From Robbsia betulipollinis (GTDB lineage Bacteria > Pseudomonadota > Gammaproteobacteria > Burkholderiales > Burkholderiaceae): a stretch of DNA of 64,000 nucleotides. Under the pieces are notes generated by a model. That model was given only the letters and a program-made list of their open reading frames with translations, ran no database searches and had not been told where the DNA came from. The first letter of the stretch is position 1, and each line of letters begins with the position of its first letter. Position numbers and translations under genes: made by a program. Location: assembly GCF_026624755.1 (NCBI RefSeq), contig NZ_JAPMXC010000001.1, positions 248,001 to 312,000 of the forward strand, written 5' to 3'. Shown here in pieces: positions 1 through 8,251 of this stretch.

Positions 1-223
1 CGTGGTGCTCGGCGGTGCGAGTTTGAACGGGGGGATCGGCAGCGTGCCCGGCACCGCGCTCGGCGTCGTGCTCCTTGCGGTTCTGCAGAATGGCCTGGCT
101 CTCCTGGGCGTTTCGTCCTACTGGTCGGGACTGTGCACCGGCATCGTCATTCTTCTCGCGGTGGTCACCATGGCCCGGCAACATGCGCGACGCAAAACCG
201 CTCTCACGGAGGCCACCGCATGA
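1..223 (+). CDS. Carbohydrate ABC transporter permease, C-terminal fragment
   Basis: Only the last 73 or so codons lie in the window; the gene enters from the left edge in the frame that starts at base 2. The visible part reads GGASLNGG followed by two hydrophobic stretches, which matches the end of RbsC/YtfT-type inner-membrane permeases (BPD_transp_2 family). Its stop overlaps the start of the next permease by the four bases ATGA at 220-223, so the two are translationally coupled. Two permeases of this type in a row recall galactofuranose (YtfT-YjfF) or autoinducer-2 (LsrC-LsrD) importers. The substrate cannot be told from this fragment. Confidence 0.85.
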   Translation, partial: VVLGGASLNGGIGSVPGTALGVVLLAVLQNGLALLGVSSYWSGLCTGIVILLAVVTMARQHARRKTALTEATA

Positions 224-1278
224 ACCCGTTCCATTCGAAGCACGACGCCGCGGCCGTGCCCGCGGCGACGCCGCTCGCGTCCGGCATCGCCGCCATCCGG
301 TCCACGGTCGGACCCACCAACTTCGGGTTGCTTGGGCTGCTCATCGCGATCTCGATTCTTTTCGGCAGCATCGCGGGACCGCAACTCTTCAATGCGGGCA
401 GCATGCGCGCGATGGCGTTTCAACTGCCCGAACTCGGTTTGCTCTCGCTGGCCATGCTCATACCGCTGCTGTCGGGTGGCCTGGATCTGTCGATCATCGC
501 CACCGCGAATCTGAGCGCTCTGGCGATGGCATGGGTATGCACCCGAATAACGCCCGGCAGCGGCATGCTTGCCTCGGTCCCCTGGCTGCTCGCCGCGTTG
601 ATGGCAGGCCTCGCTGTCGCCGCGCTCGTCGGCACGCTCAACGGCTGGCTGATCGCCCGTCTGCGCGTCTCGCCCATCCTGGCGACCCTGGGAAGCATGA
701 CGCTCGTGAAGGGCGTCGCCGTCGGTATGACGCATGGCGGCGTCATCTCCGGTTTTCCCGAATCGGTCCGCTTTCTCGGTCACGGTCTGGTGCTGGGCGT
801 GCCCGCCGCGCTCCTGTTGTTCGTGGTGGTCGCGATACCGGTCAGCGTCATGCTCACCCGCAGCCCGCTTGGCGTGCGCATCGCCATGATCGGTTCCAAC
901 GAAAACGCCACGCGTTATTCCGGCGTCGATACCAAAGGCGTACTGCGCAGGGTCTACCTGTTATCGTCGCTGCTTTCCGCGCTCGCGGGACTGGTGATGA
1001 TGGCCCGTTTCGACTCCGCGAACGCGGCTTATGGCGAAAGTTATCTGCTCGTGACCATCCTCGCGGCGGTGCTCGGCGGCGTCAGTCCGACCGGTGGCTT
1101 TGGCCGGGTCAGCGGGCTCGTGCTCGCCCTGGTGATCCTGCAACTCATCTCCACGGCGGCGAGCATGATCGATCTGAGTCAGTTCGTCACGCTCTCGATC
1201 TGGGGCGCGACGCTCATCGGGGTGGCCGGGGTCGGGGCGCTGCGCGTCTGGTGGGGCAGGCAAAGGCAGCGCGGTTAG
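220..1278 (+). CDS. Second RbsC-family sugar ABC permease
   Basis: This encodes 352 residues of an inner-membrane permease of the ribose/galactofuranose importer family. A hydrophilic N-terminus of about 33 residues precedes 8-9 hydrophobic segments. The family signature SGGLDLSI lies near residues 86-93, and the cytoplasmic loop IGSNENATRYSGVDT contacts the ATPase in this family. I chose the ATG at 220 because it overlaps the stop of the upstream permease; an in-frame start at 133 would run 29 codons into that gene. It is convergent with the kinase at 1361-2251. Partner ATPase and binding protein are presumably upstream, outside the window. Confidence 0.93.
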   Translation: MNPFHSKHDAAAVPAATPLASGIAAIRSTVGPTNFGLLGLLIAISILFGSIAGPQLFNAGSMRAMAFQLPELGLLSLAMLIPLLSGGLDLSIIATANLSALAMAWVCTRITPGSGMLASVPWLLAALMAGLAVAALVGTLNGWLIARLRVSPILATLGSMTLVKGVAVGMTHGGVISGFPESVRFLGHGLVLGVPAALLLFVVVAIPVSVMLTRSPLGVRIAMIGSNENATRYSGVDTKGVLRRVYLLSSLLSALAGLVMMARFDSANAAYGESYLLVTILAAVLGGVSPTGGFGRVSGLVLALVILQLISTAASMIDLSQFVTLSIWGATLIGVAGVGALRVWWGRQRQRG

Positions 1279-1360
1279 TCGGGCGCGTGGGCGCGTACCC
1301 CGAACCGGACGCACCCCGCCAGCAGCCGGGCCGGGGCCCGGCCGCGTCCTCGCCGGGCTG

Positions 1361-2251
1361 TCAGGCCAGTTCCCGATGTTCCTGCGGGCGCGGCGTCGAG
1401 ACGAACAACGCCGCCTGCCGGTTCGCCACCTCCACCGCGTCTCCCAGACACCGCTCGCGCGAAAGCTCCGCCACCAGATGCCCGATGAAGGCATCCCCCG
1501 CGCCGTGGGAGGTAATGACGTCGACCTTGATGCCGGCGACGTTTCCACACTCGCCGCTGCCCAGCATCCACGCGGCGCCGTGCGGCCCCGCCGTCACGAC
1601 GACCGCACAGCCGAGCATGGCCTGGAGCTGGGCGCACGCACGCGCGGCCGCGTCCAGATCATGCACCTCGCCCGTGCCCATCATGGATGCCTCGACGGCA
1701 TTGACGACGAGCAGCGTCAACTGATCGGAGAGTTCCCTCGACAGCGTTCGAGCCGGAGCGGCATTGAGCACGACCTGACCGCCCGCGCGTCTGACCAGCA
1801 ATGCGGCGGCGACGTTGACCTCCTCCGGTATCTCGTTCTGCAGAACCAGCATGTCCGTATGCGCGAGCCGCTGCGCCCAGTGCGCGACGCTCCCGCGGCT
1901 CAGGGCGGCATTGACCTGGGAAGAGACGACCGCACCGTAATCGTCGGGCGTGCGCACGACGATGCTGATACCCGAACGCGCATCGCGCACGCGGGTCACA
2001 TGATGCGTGGAAACATGCTGGCTTTTCATATAGTCGAGGAGCGTGTCGCCGAAACCGTCGTGACCCACCGCGCCGTACATCGCCACGTGCACGCCGGCGC
2101 GGGCGCAGGAGACCGCCTGGTTGAGACCCTTGCCACCGGGCGTCTGGTACCAGTTCTCGCCCATCAGTGTTTCGCCGAGCGTTGGCAGGCGCGGCGCGCC
2201 CACCAGAAGATCCATATGAATGCTGCCCAGTACTGCAACCGATTCGCGCAT
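1361..2251 (-). CDS. Ribokinase-like PfkB-family sugar kinase
   Basis: This 296-residue cytoplasmic kinase probably phosphorylates the sugar imported by the adjacent ABC system. The PfkB features are clear: the sugar-binding GGKG at residues 39-42, the TAGPHGAAW segment near 220, and the anion-hole/catalytic motif GAGD at 250-253 with the base Asp253. The ATG at 2251 gives a normal ribokinase N-terminus (SVAVLGSIHMDLL); longer in-frame starts would run into the permease gene. It is the last gene of the minus-strand cluster, 134 bp after the permease stop. That gap contains five perfect 10-bp repeats. The exact sugar is not determinable. Confidence 0.93.
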   Translation of the reverse strand: MRESVAVLGSIHMDLLVGAPRLPTLGETLMGENWYQTPGGKGLNQAVSCARAGVHVAMYGAVGHDGFGDTLLDYMKSQHVSTHHVTRVRDARSGISIVVRTPDDYGAVVSSQVNAALSRGSVAHWAQRLAHTDMLVLQNEIPEEVNVAAALLVRRAGGQVVLNAAPARTLSRELSDQLTLLVVNAVEASMMGTGEVHDLDAAARACAQLQAMLGCAVVVTAGPHGAAWMLGSGECGNVAGIKVDVITSHGAGDAFIGHLVAELSRERCLGDAVEVANRQAALFVSTPRPQEHRELA

Positions 2252-2310
2252 ACGATACCTCGACGATGTTGTCCGTCCTTGAACGTCCGATGGCTGTGGC
2301 ACCGCGGGTG

Positions 2311-2360
2311 CCCTCTCGTGCCCTCTCGTGCCCTCTCGTGCCCTCTCGTGCCCTCTCGTG
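2311..2360. repeat. Five tandem 10-bp repeats (CCCTCTCGTG)
   Basis: Five perfect head-to-tail copies of CCCTCTCGTG occupy the gap between the permease stop (2386) and the kinase start (2251). A partial copy precedes them and a degraded copy (CCTTTTCCTA) follows. On the minus strand the array lies about 60-110 bases upstream of the kinase ATG. Copy number is likely to vary between isolates. It does not code for protein in either flanking gene. Confidence 0.9.
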
Positions 2361-2385
2361 CCTTTTCCTATCCTTTCGCGCCGGC

Positions 2386-3342
2386 CTAGCGCCGGCCCCT
2401 CGTCAAACGGTCCACCATCATCGCCAGCAGAATGACCACGCCGGTGGCCAGCAACTGGTAAAACGCCTGCACGTTCATTAGCGTGAGTCCATTGCGCATG
2501 CCGCCCAGGATGATCGCGCCGAGCAGCGTCCCGACGATGCCGCCTTTGCCGCCCAGCAGCGACGCGCCGCCGATCGCCGCGGCCGCGATGGCCTCGAGTT
2601 CCCAGAGGTTGCCGAGAATCGGTTCGGCCGCGCCGAGCCGGGCGACGACGATCATCGCGCCAAGCGAAGCCAGTGCGCCGCTGATCGCATAGGCGACGAT
2701 CTTCGCGCGCTCCACCGGCACGCCCGCCACGCGCGACGCCTCCTCGTTGCCCCCCACCGCGAAAAGGTATTCGCCGATGGGCGTCTTGCGCAGCATCAGC
2801 CATGCGCACAGCGCCACGACGACCACCAGAACGACCGACATCGGCAGGCCGAAAACGGTCGCGGACAACCCGCTGCGAAAGTCATCCGGGATGCCGAGAA
2901 CGGCGTTGCCGCCCGTGAAGATCAACGCGACCGCGCGATAGATGCTCAGCGTACCCAGCGTCACGATGAAGGGCTGCAGTCCGCAGTACGCAACGATCAC
3001 GCCGTTGAGCGTTCCGCATACGATGCCCACGCCGATGCCGGCGATGAAGCCGACGGCAGGCGGCACGCCCTTGAGCATCAGGGTCCCGGCGACGACGGCG
3101 GAAAGCGCGGCGACCGGACCCACCGACAGATCGATGCCGCCGCTGATGATGACGATCGTCATGCCGATGGCAACGCAGGCGTTGATGCTGCTCTGCTGAA
3201 AGATATTGATGATGTTCTGCGGCGTCAGAAACGACGGCGCCACGAATGAAAAAGCGGCGAATATCAGCACCAGCCCGATCAGGGTTCCAAGATCGCGCAC
3301 GGAGAAAGGCAGCGACACATTCGTCAGGGTTCGCGTGTTCAT
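2386..3342 (-). CDS. RbsC-type sugar ABC transporter permease
   Basis: This encodes 318 residues of an inner-membrane permease with about 8-10 hydrophobic helices, the usual length for RbsC. Signatures are SGGIDLSVGP around residues 64-73 and the ATPase-contact loop VGGNEEASRVAGVPV. The gene follows the ATPase gene by 10 bp and precedes the kinase, so it is part of the binding protein-ATPase-permease-kinase operon. Its TAG stop sits inside a GC-rich inverted repeat (GCCGGC-N5-GCCGGC), which may slow transcription or protect the 3' end. Confidence 0.95.
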   Translation of the reverse strand: MNTRTLTNVSLPFSVRDLGTLIGLVLIFAAFSFVAPSFLTPQNIINIFQQSSINACVAIGMTIVIISGGIDLSVGPVAALSAVVAGTLMLKGVPPAVGFIAGIGVGIVCGTLNGVIVAYCGLQPFIVTLGTLSIYRAVALIFTGGNAVLGIPDDFRSGLSATVFGLPMSVVLVVVVALCAWLMLRKTPIGEYLFAVGGNEEASRVAGVPVERAKIVAYAISGALASLGAMIVVARLGAAEPILGNLWELEAIAAAAIGGASLLGGKGGIVGTLLGAIILGGMRNGLTLMNVQAFYQLLATGVVILLAMMVDRLTRGRR

Positions 3343-3352
3343 GGTGATTCCA

Positions 3353-4861
3353 TTAAGAAGTTTGCGTAGCGGGATCGCGCGGGATCGCCAGGGTCATGAT
3401 GGCCGCTTCGGAGAAGTCCGCGCTGTGCAGCTCGCCGGACAGGCGTCCGGATTGCATGACCAGGATCCGGTCCGACAGCCGCATCACTTCGTCGAGCTCG
3501 GACGACACGATGACGATGCTGCGCCCCTCGTGGGCGATCCGCTCGATCAGCTGATAGATTTCCTGTTTCGCGCCTACGTCGACACCCCGAGTCGGCTCGT
3601 CGAATATCAGCACGTCGGCGCCCGAGTTGAGCCAGCGGCAGATGATCGCCTTCTGCTGGTTGCCGCCACTCAGGAGGCGAATGGGGCGGGAAAGCTGCAA
3701 TGGCCGGAGATTGACCTGTTTCGCGAGCGCCATCGACCGCTTGTGCAACGCCGCACGGCGAATGAAGCCCCCGCGCGTCCACTTGCCCAGCACCGGAAGG
3801 CAGATATTCGAGAACAGGGACTGCATCGGTACGATGCCCTCGATCTTGCGCTCCTCGGGCACCAGCACGATGCCGGCCTTGATGGCGTCACGCGCCGAAC
3901 GGAGTTTGAGAAGCTGGCCGTTCTTGCGGATTTCGCCTTTGTCCGCGCGCTCGACGCCGGCAAAAAGCTTCACCAGTTCGGTTCGACCCGCGCCGACGAG
4001 GCCCGCGATACCCAGGATTTCGCCGCGCTTGAGGACGAGCGACACGTCTCGTACCCGCCTGCCCCATGAAAGACCCTGCGCCGAGAGCACGGTCTCGGCG
4101 CCGCTGTATTCGCGCTTGGGCCAGGCCGCCAGCTCGCGCCCCACCATCTTGTGCACCAACTGCTGCTCCGTCACGCCGTTCAGATCCATCTCGTCGATGA
4201 ATTTGCCATCCCGCAAGACGGTTGCGCGGCTGCATACGGCGAACAGTTCGTCGAGCTTGTGCGAGACATAGATGATCGCGACGCCTTGCCGGGAAAGCCG
4301 GCGAATGATCTCCGACAGTTTGTCGAACTCCGCCGGCGTGAGGCTCGACGTCGGCTCGTCCATCGCGATGACACGCGCATCGGCCAGCAGCGCCCGGGCG
4401 ATCTCCACCATCTGCTTTTGCGCCACGCTCAATTCGCGGATCCTGGCCGTCAGGGGAATCGTGGGATCGAGCGGATGCAGCACGGCGCGGGCGCGTTTCG
4501 TCATGGCGGCCCGATCGAGCAAGGCACCGAAGCGGGTACGCGGCGCGCCGAGGAACATGTTCTGCACGACGTCCAGCTCGGGAATAAGTTGCAACTCCTG
4601 ATGAATCATGGCGATTCCGGCCCGCTTTGCGTCCTTGGGCGAGTTGAGCGATACCAGGCGCCCCGCGAGGCGTATCTCGCCGCCGTCGGGACGGATCACG
4701 CCCGAGATCACCTTGAGCAGCGTGCTTTTGCCCGCGCCGTTCTCGCCCACGAGCGCGTGCACCTCGCCTGCTTCGACACGCAAATGGACATCGGTAAGCG
4801 CCTTGACCGCGGGATAATGCTTATCGATGTGGCTCAGTTCCAGCGCATAAGAAGTCGTCAT
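3353..4861 (-). CDS. Sugar ABC importer ATPase with two ABC domains (RbsA-like)
   Basis: This 502-residue protein has two ABC modules in tandem, as in RbsA/XylG/AraG. The first has the Walker A GENGAGKS at residues 39-46, the signature LSVAQKQ and the Walker B segment VIAMDEPTS. The second module, from about residue 250, has a degenerate nucleotide-binding loop (GLVGAGRTE) but a canonical LSGGNQQK signature and Walker B LIFDEPTRG. One active and one weak ATP site is normal for this family. I chose the ATG at 4861; the longer open frame runs antisense-style through the binding-protein gene. It powers the permease encoded just downstream. Confidence 0.95.
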   Translation of the reverse strand: MTTSYALELSHIDKHYPAVKALTDVHLRVEAGEVHALVGENGAGKSTLLKVISGVIRPDGGEIRLAGRLVSLNSPKDAKRAGIAMIHQELQLIPELDVVQNMFLGAPRTRFGALLDRAAMTKRARAVLHPLDPTIPLTARIRELSVAQKQMVEIARALLADARVIAMDEPTSSLTPAEFDKLSEIIRRLSRQGVAIIYVSHKLDELFAVCSRATVLRDGKFIDEMDLNGVTEQQLVHKMVGRELAAWPKREYSGAETVLSAQGLSWGRRVRDVSLVLKRGEILGIAGLVGAGRTELVKLFAGVERADKGEIRKNGQLLKLRSARDAIKAGIVLVPEERKIEGIVPMQSLFSNICLPVLGKWTRGGFIRRAALHKRSMALAKQVNLRPLQLSRPIRLLSGGNQQKAIICRWLNSGADVLIFDEPTRGVDVGAKQEIYQLIERIAHEGRSIVIVSSELDEVMRLSDRILVMQSGRLSGELHSADFSEAAIMTLAIPRDPATQTS

Positions 4862-4926
4862 CCGATTTACCTTTGCCTGACGGGACCTTTGTCGGGCCGG
4901 CGGCCCGACACGTATCGTGCGGGCGT

Positions 4927-5985
4927 CTACTTGTGCGCGCTGTCCTCGATCAGGGCCTTGCGCTGCGACGCCTCGTCGGCCTTGTATCGTGCGTAGTTCT
5001 GTTTGCTGACGAGTGCCTGCGGCGTCGCGACGACGCGCGGCACTTTCTGCCCGCCGATGATGCGCAGCGCCGTCTCGACGGCGACCTGGCCGGTCAGAAC
5101 CGGGAAGGAATCCACCGTCCCCGTCAGATCGCCCGCCTGGATCGACTTGTACGCGTCGCTCGTGCCGTCCGTGCCGATCACCGCGACCTGCTTCAGCTTG
5201 CCCGCGGCCTTGACCGCTTCCACGACGCCCAGCGCCATCGTGTCGTTGTTGCAATAGAAGCCGACCAGATCGGGATGCTGCTGCAGGATCGTGGACGCCG
5301 CGTCGTAGGAAATCTGCCGATCCCAGTTTCCGGGAACGCTCGCGACCACGGTGAATTTGCCCGATTCCTTCGCGATCGTCGATTTGAAGCCGTCGGTCCG
5401 CTGAACCGCGGCATAGACCCCCGCCATGCCCTCGATCACCGCGACCTTCCCGCCCGCCGGCCGGTTCTGGATGAACCATCGCGCGGCGCGCACGCCGTTG
5501 TCGCGCTGCACGGTGCCGATGTAGTGTTCGGCCCGCGGAATCACCGCATCGTTGACGTTGATGACGGGCACGTTCGCCTTGGCGGCCTCGGCGAGCACCG
5601 GCTGCAGGTTGGCGTCCGTTTGCGGCGACAGCAACAGCACCGTATAGCCCCGCGTCAACATGTTCTCGGCCATCGCGAGTTGCCCGAGCTGATCGCCTTC
5701 GCTCTGGGCCGCCTGCAAGTCCGCCGTCACGCCGAACTTCGCCGCCCCGGTCTTGTATCCTTCCCCGAGCAATCGCCAGTACTCGTTCGTCAGCGTCTTG
5801 GCGACGCCGCCGATTTTCGTTCCGGGTTTGGGTTTCGGAACCGGCCCGAGCTTGTCCGTCAGTTGCGACCACTCGATGCGGTCGGGTTCGCGATCGGGAT
5901 CCAGCGGCTTCGGCGCCGCGGCGCCTGCCGACTGGACGGCCTGGCATATCAAAAGCGACGCGACGATTCTCCAATGCTTTTTCAT
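4927..5985 (-). CDS. Periplasmic sugar-binding protein
   Basis: This 352-residue protein is a periplasmic binding protein of fold type I (Peripla_BP_4, RbsB/TorT-like). It starts with a Sec signal peptide (MKKHWRIVASLLICQAVQS, then AGAAA as the probable cleavage region). The mature protein begins with an extended, charged region, followed by a ligand-binding body whose segment LLLSPQTDANLQPVLAEA is typical. The ATG at 5985 is preceded by AGGAGACAG, a good ribosome site. It is the first transport gene of the operon and lies 86 bp after the isomerase gene, so it feeds the ATPase/permease pair downstream. Confidence 0.93.
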   Translation of the reverse strand: MKKHWRIVASLLICQAVQSAGAAAPKPLDPDREPDRIEWSQLTDKLGPVPKPKPGTKIGGVAKTLTNEYWRLLGEGYKTGAAKFGVTADLQAAQSEGDQLGQLAMAENMLTRGYTVLLLSPQTDANLQPVLAEAAKANVPVINVNDAVIPRAEHYIGTVQRDNGVRAARWFIQNRPAGGKVAVIEGMAGVYAAVQRTDGFKSTIAKESGKFTVVASVPGNWDRQISYDAASTILQQHPDLVGFYCNNDTMALGVVEAVKAAGKLKQVAVIGTDGTSDAYKSIQAGDLTGTVDSFPVLTGQVAVETALRIIGGQKVPRVVATPQALVSKQNYARYKADEASQRKALIEDSAHK

Positions 5986-6071
5986 CTTCTGTCTCCTGCA
6001 CGGCCTGTTGATTTTGATGGGTGCCGATCTATAGCATCGAGGGTCGCGGGACGCTGCGCGCCCCGCTCGAC

Positions 6072-7061
6072 TCACGCCGTCCAGAGGTTGCCGAACAGGG
6101 CCGTCTGGACGATCCGTTGCGAGGCGAGCGCGTCCTGCCGGTCATTCGCCGCGGTCAGTTCCGCATCCGCCGCGAGCTTTTCGGCGACCTTCATCATCGC
6201 GCGCACGGTGCGGATATTCGTTTCGGTTTCAAGGACAGGATCGAGTCCGATGGCATCCGGAAAGGTATCGAAGTAGTAGACGCCGTCGTAGCCATCCCGC
6301 ACCAGTTGCGTGAGCAACTCGATCGTGCGGATCGTATTGACGGAGCCGACCATCAGGCCGTCGTCGCGGTGCCCGTACGCATCGTTGAGGTGAAGCCCGG
6401 CGAGACGGCAGTGCTTGTTGACCAGGGCCGCCGTGCAGGCGGGCTGCTCGTGAGCGTAAAGAACATGACCGAAATCCAGCGTCATCGCCAGGTTTTTCAG
6501 GCCCAGTTCCTTGATGGCGAGCAGCGTCGTGCCGGCGTTGTTCAGCACGGAGAACGCACGCGGCTCGTCCGGCTTGTACTCCAGACTGAACGTGATGTCC
6601 GGGGCATATTCCGCGAGCTGGCGGATGCCATCGACCTGCAGGTCCCATAATTTCGCGTAGTTCGCGTGGAACGGATACTCGAAACCGTCCTGCCCCGGCC
6701 AGAAGGTCATGAGCGACGCACCGCACTCACGCAGCGCGTCCAGCCCGCGCTTGGCGAGGTCGATCGCGGCCTGGCGCACCGCGGCGTCCGGGTGCGTCAG
6801 CGCGCCGGCCTTGAACTCCGGCTCGCTGTAATAGCGCATCGCGAACCCATTGAGTTTGAGGCCGACGTCCGCCAGCTGCGCCGCCCGCGTGCGGGCATCC
6901 GCATCGCGGAAATGGTTCGGAAAATTCAGGTCGACGTGCGTAAGTCCCTTGACGGTGGCAGCACGCTGTAAGAGTTGCAGAACGCTCGGTTTGCCGGTCA
7001 GGCCGGACCATTGCATCTCGGGGCGGGTACCGAAAGAGTTCAAGCGTGCGGCGAATTTCAT
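6072..7061 (-). CDS. Sugar isomerase/epimerase, AP-endonuclease-2 TIM-barrel family
   Basis: This 329-residue cytoplasmic protein belongs to the xylose-isomerase-like TIM-barrel superfamily. Likely metal ligands and active-site segments are FSLEYKPDEPR (Glu), MTLDFGHVLYA (Asp, His), LHLNDAYGHRDD (His, Asp) and the late VYYFDTFPD. These fit a divalent-metal ketose/aldose isomerase or 3-epimerase. It opens the minus-strand operon behind a candidate operator at 7101-7134. With a binding protein, ATPase, permease and kinase downstream, it probably converts the imported sugar to the form that the kinase phosphorylates. The substrate is not recognisable from sequence alone. Confidence 0.88.
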   Translation of the reverse strand: MKFAARLNSFGTRPEMQWSGLTGKPSVLQLLQRAATVKGLTHVDLNFPNHFRDADARTRAAQLADVGLKLNGFAMRYYSEPEFKAGALTHPDAAVRQAAIDLAKRGLDALRECGASLMTFWPGQDGFEYPFHANYAKLWDLQVDGIRQLAEYAPDITFSLEYKPDEPRAFSVLNNAGTTLLAIKELGLKNLAMTLDFGHVLYAHEQPACTAALVNKHCRLAGLHLNDAYGHRDDGLMVGSVNTIRTIELLTQLVRDGYDGVYYFDTFPDAIGLDPVLETETNIRTVRAMMKVAEKLAADAELTAANDRQDALASQRIVQTALFGNLWTA

Positions 7062-7100
7062 GGTGGCTCCTGTCGTGAGGGAAGGCGTAACCGCATTGTC

Positions 7101-7134
7101 TTTACTTCACCATTGAAGTGTCAATAGTAAAGTA
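7101..7134. promoter_or_regulatory. Candidate RpiR operator upstream of the isomerase operon
   Basis: The 60 bp upstream of the isomerase start contain nested inverted repeats: TTTACT (7101-7106) pairs with AGTAAA (7126-7131), and CTTCA (7105-7109) with TGAAG (7114-7118). The 9-mer AGTAAAGTA at 7126-7134 recurs twice in front of the RpiR gene. That shared motif is why I call it an operator. Binding by the adjacent RpiR protein is inference. Confidence 0.6.
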
Positions 7135-7167
7135 CGAGGGGTTTACGCGGATCCCGCGACAGGGGGT

Positions 7168-8040
7168 CTAGCGCCGCTTGTGTGCCACGATGCCCATGGT
7201 GCGGGCAAGATTGTCTTCCGCGGTGGCGTAATCGTGCTGCGCCACCGCGACGAAAAGGGCGTCGATGATGTTCAGTTGCGCGATACGGGCCGCGGCGTTC
7301 TCGCCCATCAGCGGTGAACCCTGCGCGGTTGAATACAGGACCGCGTCGGCGAGCCCGGCGAGCGGCGAATCCGGGTAGTTGGTGAGGGCGATGATCGCCG
7401 CGCCGCTTGCCTGAGCGGCCTTTGCCGCCTCGATCAGGCCCGCCGTCTGGCCCGAATGCGAAACGACGAGAACGACGTCCTGTCCGGAGAGCAGGGACGC
7501 CGACATCAGCATCAGGTGCGTATCGTCGTACGCGGTTGCCCGGATGCCGATGCGCAGGAACTTGTGCACGGCGTCGCGGGCGATCTGCGCCGATCCGCCG
7601 AGTCCGTAGAAATCGCGCTGGCGCGCGCCCGCCAGCAGCGTGACGGCGCGTTCGAACGCTTTCAGATCGAGAATCGCCAGCGTTTCTTCGAGTGCCTTGA
7701 TCGCCGTGTGGAATACCTTGGTCACGATCTCGCCGGCGCTGTCGGTAGGAAGCAGCTCCTTGTGCATCTCGTTCACGGGCAGACGGTTGTACGCGGCCAC
7801 CGACCGACGCAACTCGCGGAATCCGGTGAAGCCCAGCTTTTTCGCCGTTTTGACGACCATCGCCTCCGACATGCCGACACGCTCGGCCACGTCCTTCAAC
7901 GGTGTGGTATCGAGAAAGCCGGGATCGAGAATGGTACGCACGAGATTGTTTTCGAGCGGCGTGAGCGCAGTGGTCATCATGCGCAGCCGGGGGCCGATCA
8001 AATGCACGGGGGACGTGTTGGTCTGCATTGAATTCATCAC
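7168..8040 (-). CDS. MurR/RpiR-family transcriptional regulator of the sugar operon
   Basis: This 290-residue regulator has an N-terminal HTH_6 domain (about residues 25-100, with LKDVAERVGMSEAMVVKTAKK as the recognition region). A C-terminal SIS sugar-phosphate-binding domain (about 115-285) carries the segments FYGLGGSAQIA and VVSHSGQTAGLIEAA. Such proteins usually sense a phosphosugar made by the pathway they control. The gene is upstream of, and codirectional with, the isomerase-transporter-kinase operon. Three nearby ATGs (8040, 8037, 8028) are possible starts, and none has a strong ribosome site. A perfect inverted repeat (8053-8061 and 8100-8108) sits just upstream and suggests autoregulation. 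Confidence 0.93.
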   Translation of the reverse strand: MMNSMQTNTSPVHLIGPRLRMMTTALTPLENNLVRTILDPGFLDTTPLKDVAERVGMSEAMVVKTAKKLGFTGFRELRRSVAAYNRLPVNEMHKELLPTDSAGEIVTKVFHTAIKALEETLAILDLKAFERAVTLLAGARQRDFYGLGGSAQIARDAVHKFLRIGIRATAYDDTHLMLMSASLLSGQDVVLVVSHSGQTAGLIEAAKAAQASGAAIIALTNYPDSPLAGLADAVLYSTAQGSPLMGENAAARIAQLNIIDALFVAVAQHDYATAEDNLARTMGIVAHKRR

Positions 8041-8052
8041 CGGTAGACAATC

Positions 8053-8108
8053 AGTAAAGTAAAGGCAAAATGCGACCGGCTATCCAGTTGCGAAGGCTGT
8101 ACTTTACT
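8053..8108. promoter_or_regulatory. Inverted 9-mers upstream of the RpiR gene
   Basis: AGTAAAGTA (8053-8061) and its exact reverse complement TACTTTACT (8100-8108) face each other across 38 bp, upstream of the regulator start at 8040. The same 9-mer is at 7126-7134 in front of the isomerase gene. The arrangement fits two operator half-sites spanning the regulator's promoter, with autoregulation as the likely outcome. Confidence 0.6.
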
Positions 8109-8251
8109 ATGGAATTTTGTAGGGTGAATTCTGGGAGGATGGCGATGCGCTATTGCATGTCATGTACGGGCGCGCGGGGTGCAGACCCGCTACAATGGCC
8201 GCAGGGCAGCCCGTCGCGCCCCGCCTGTCTCCGCTACAAGCCCGTCCCGCC

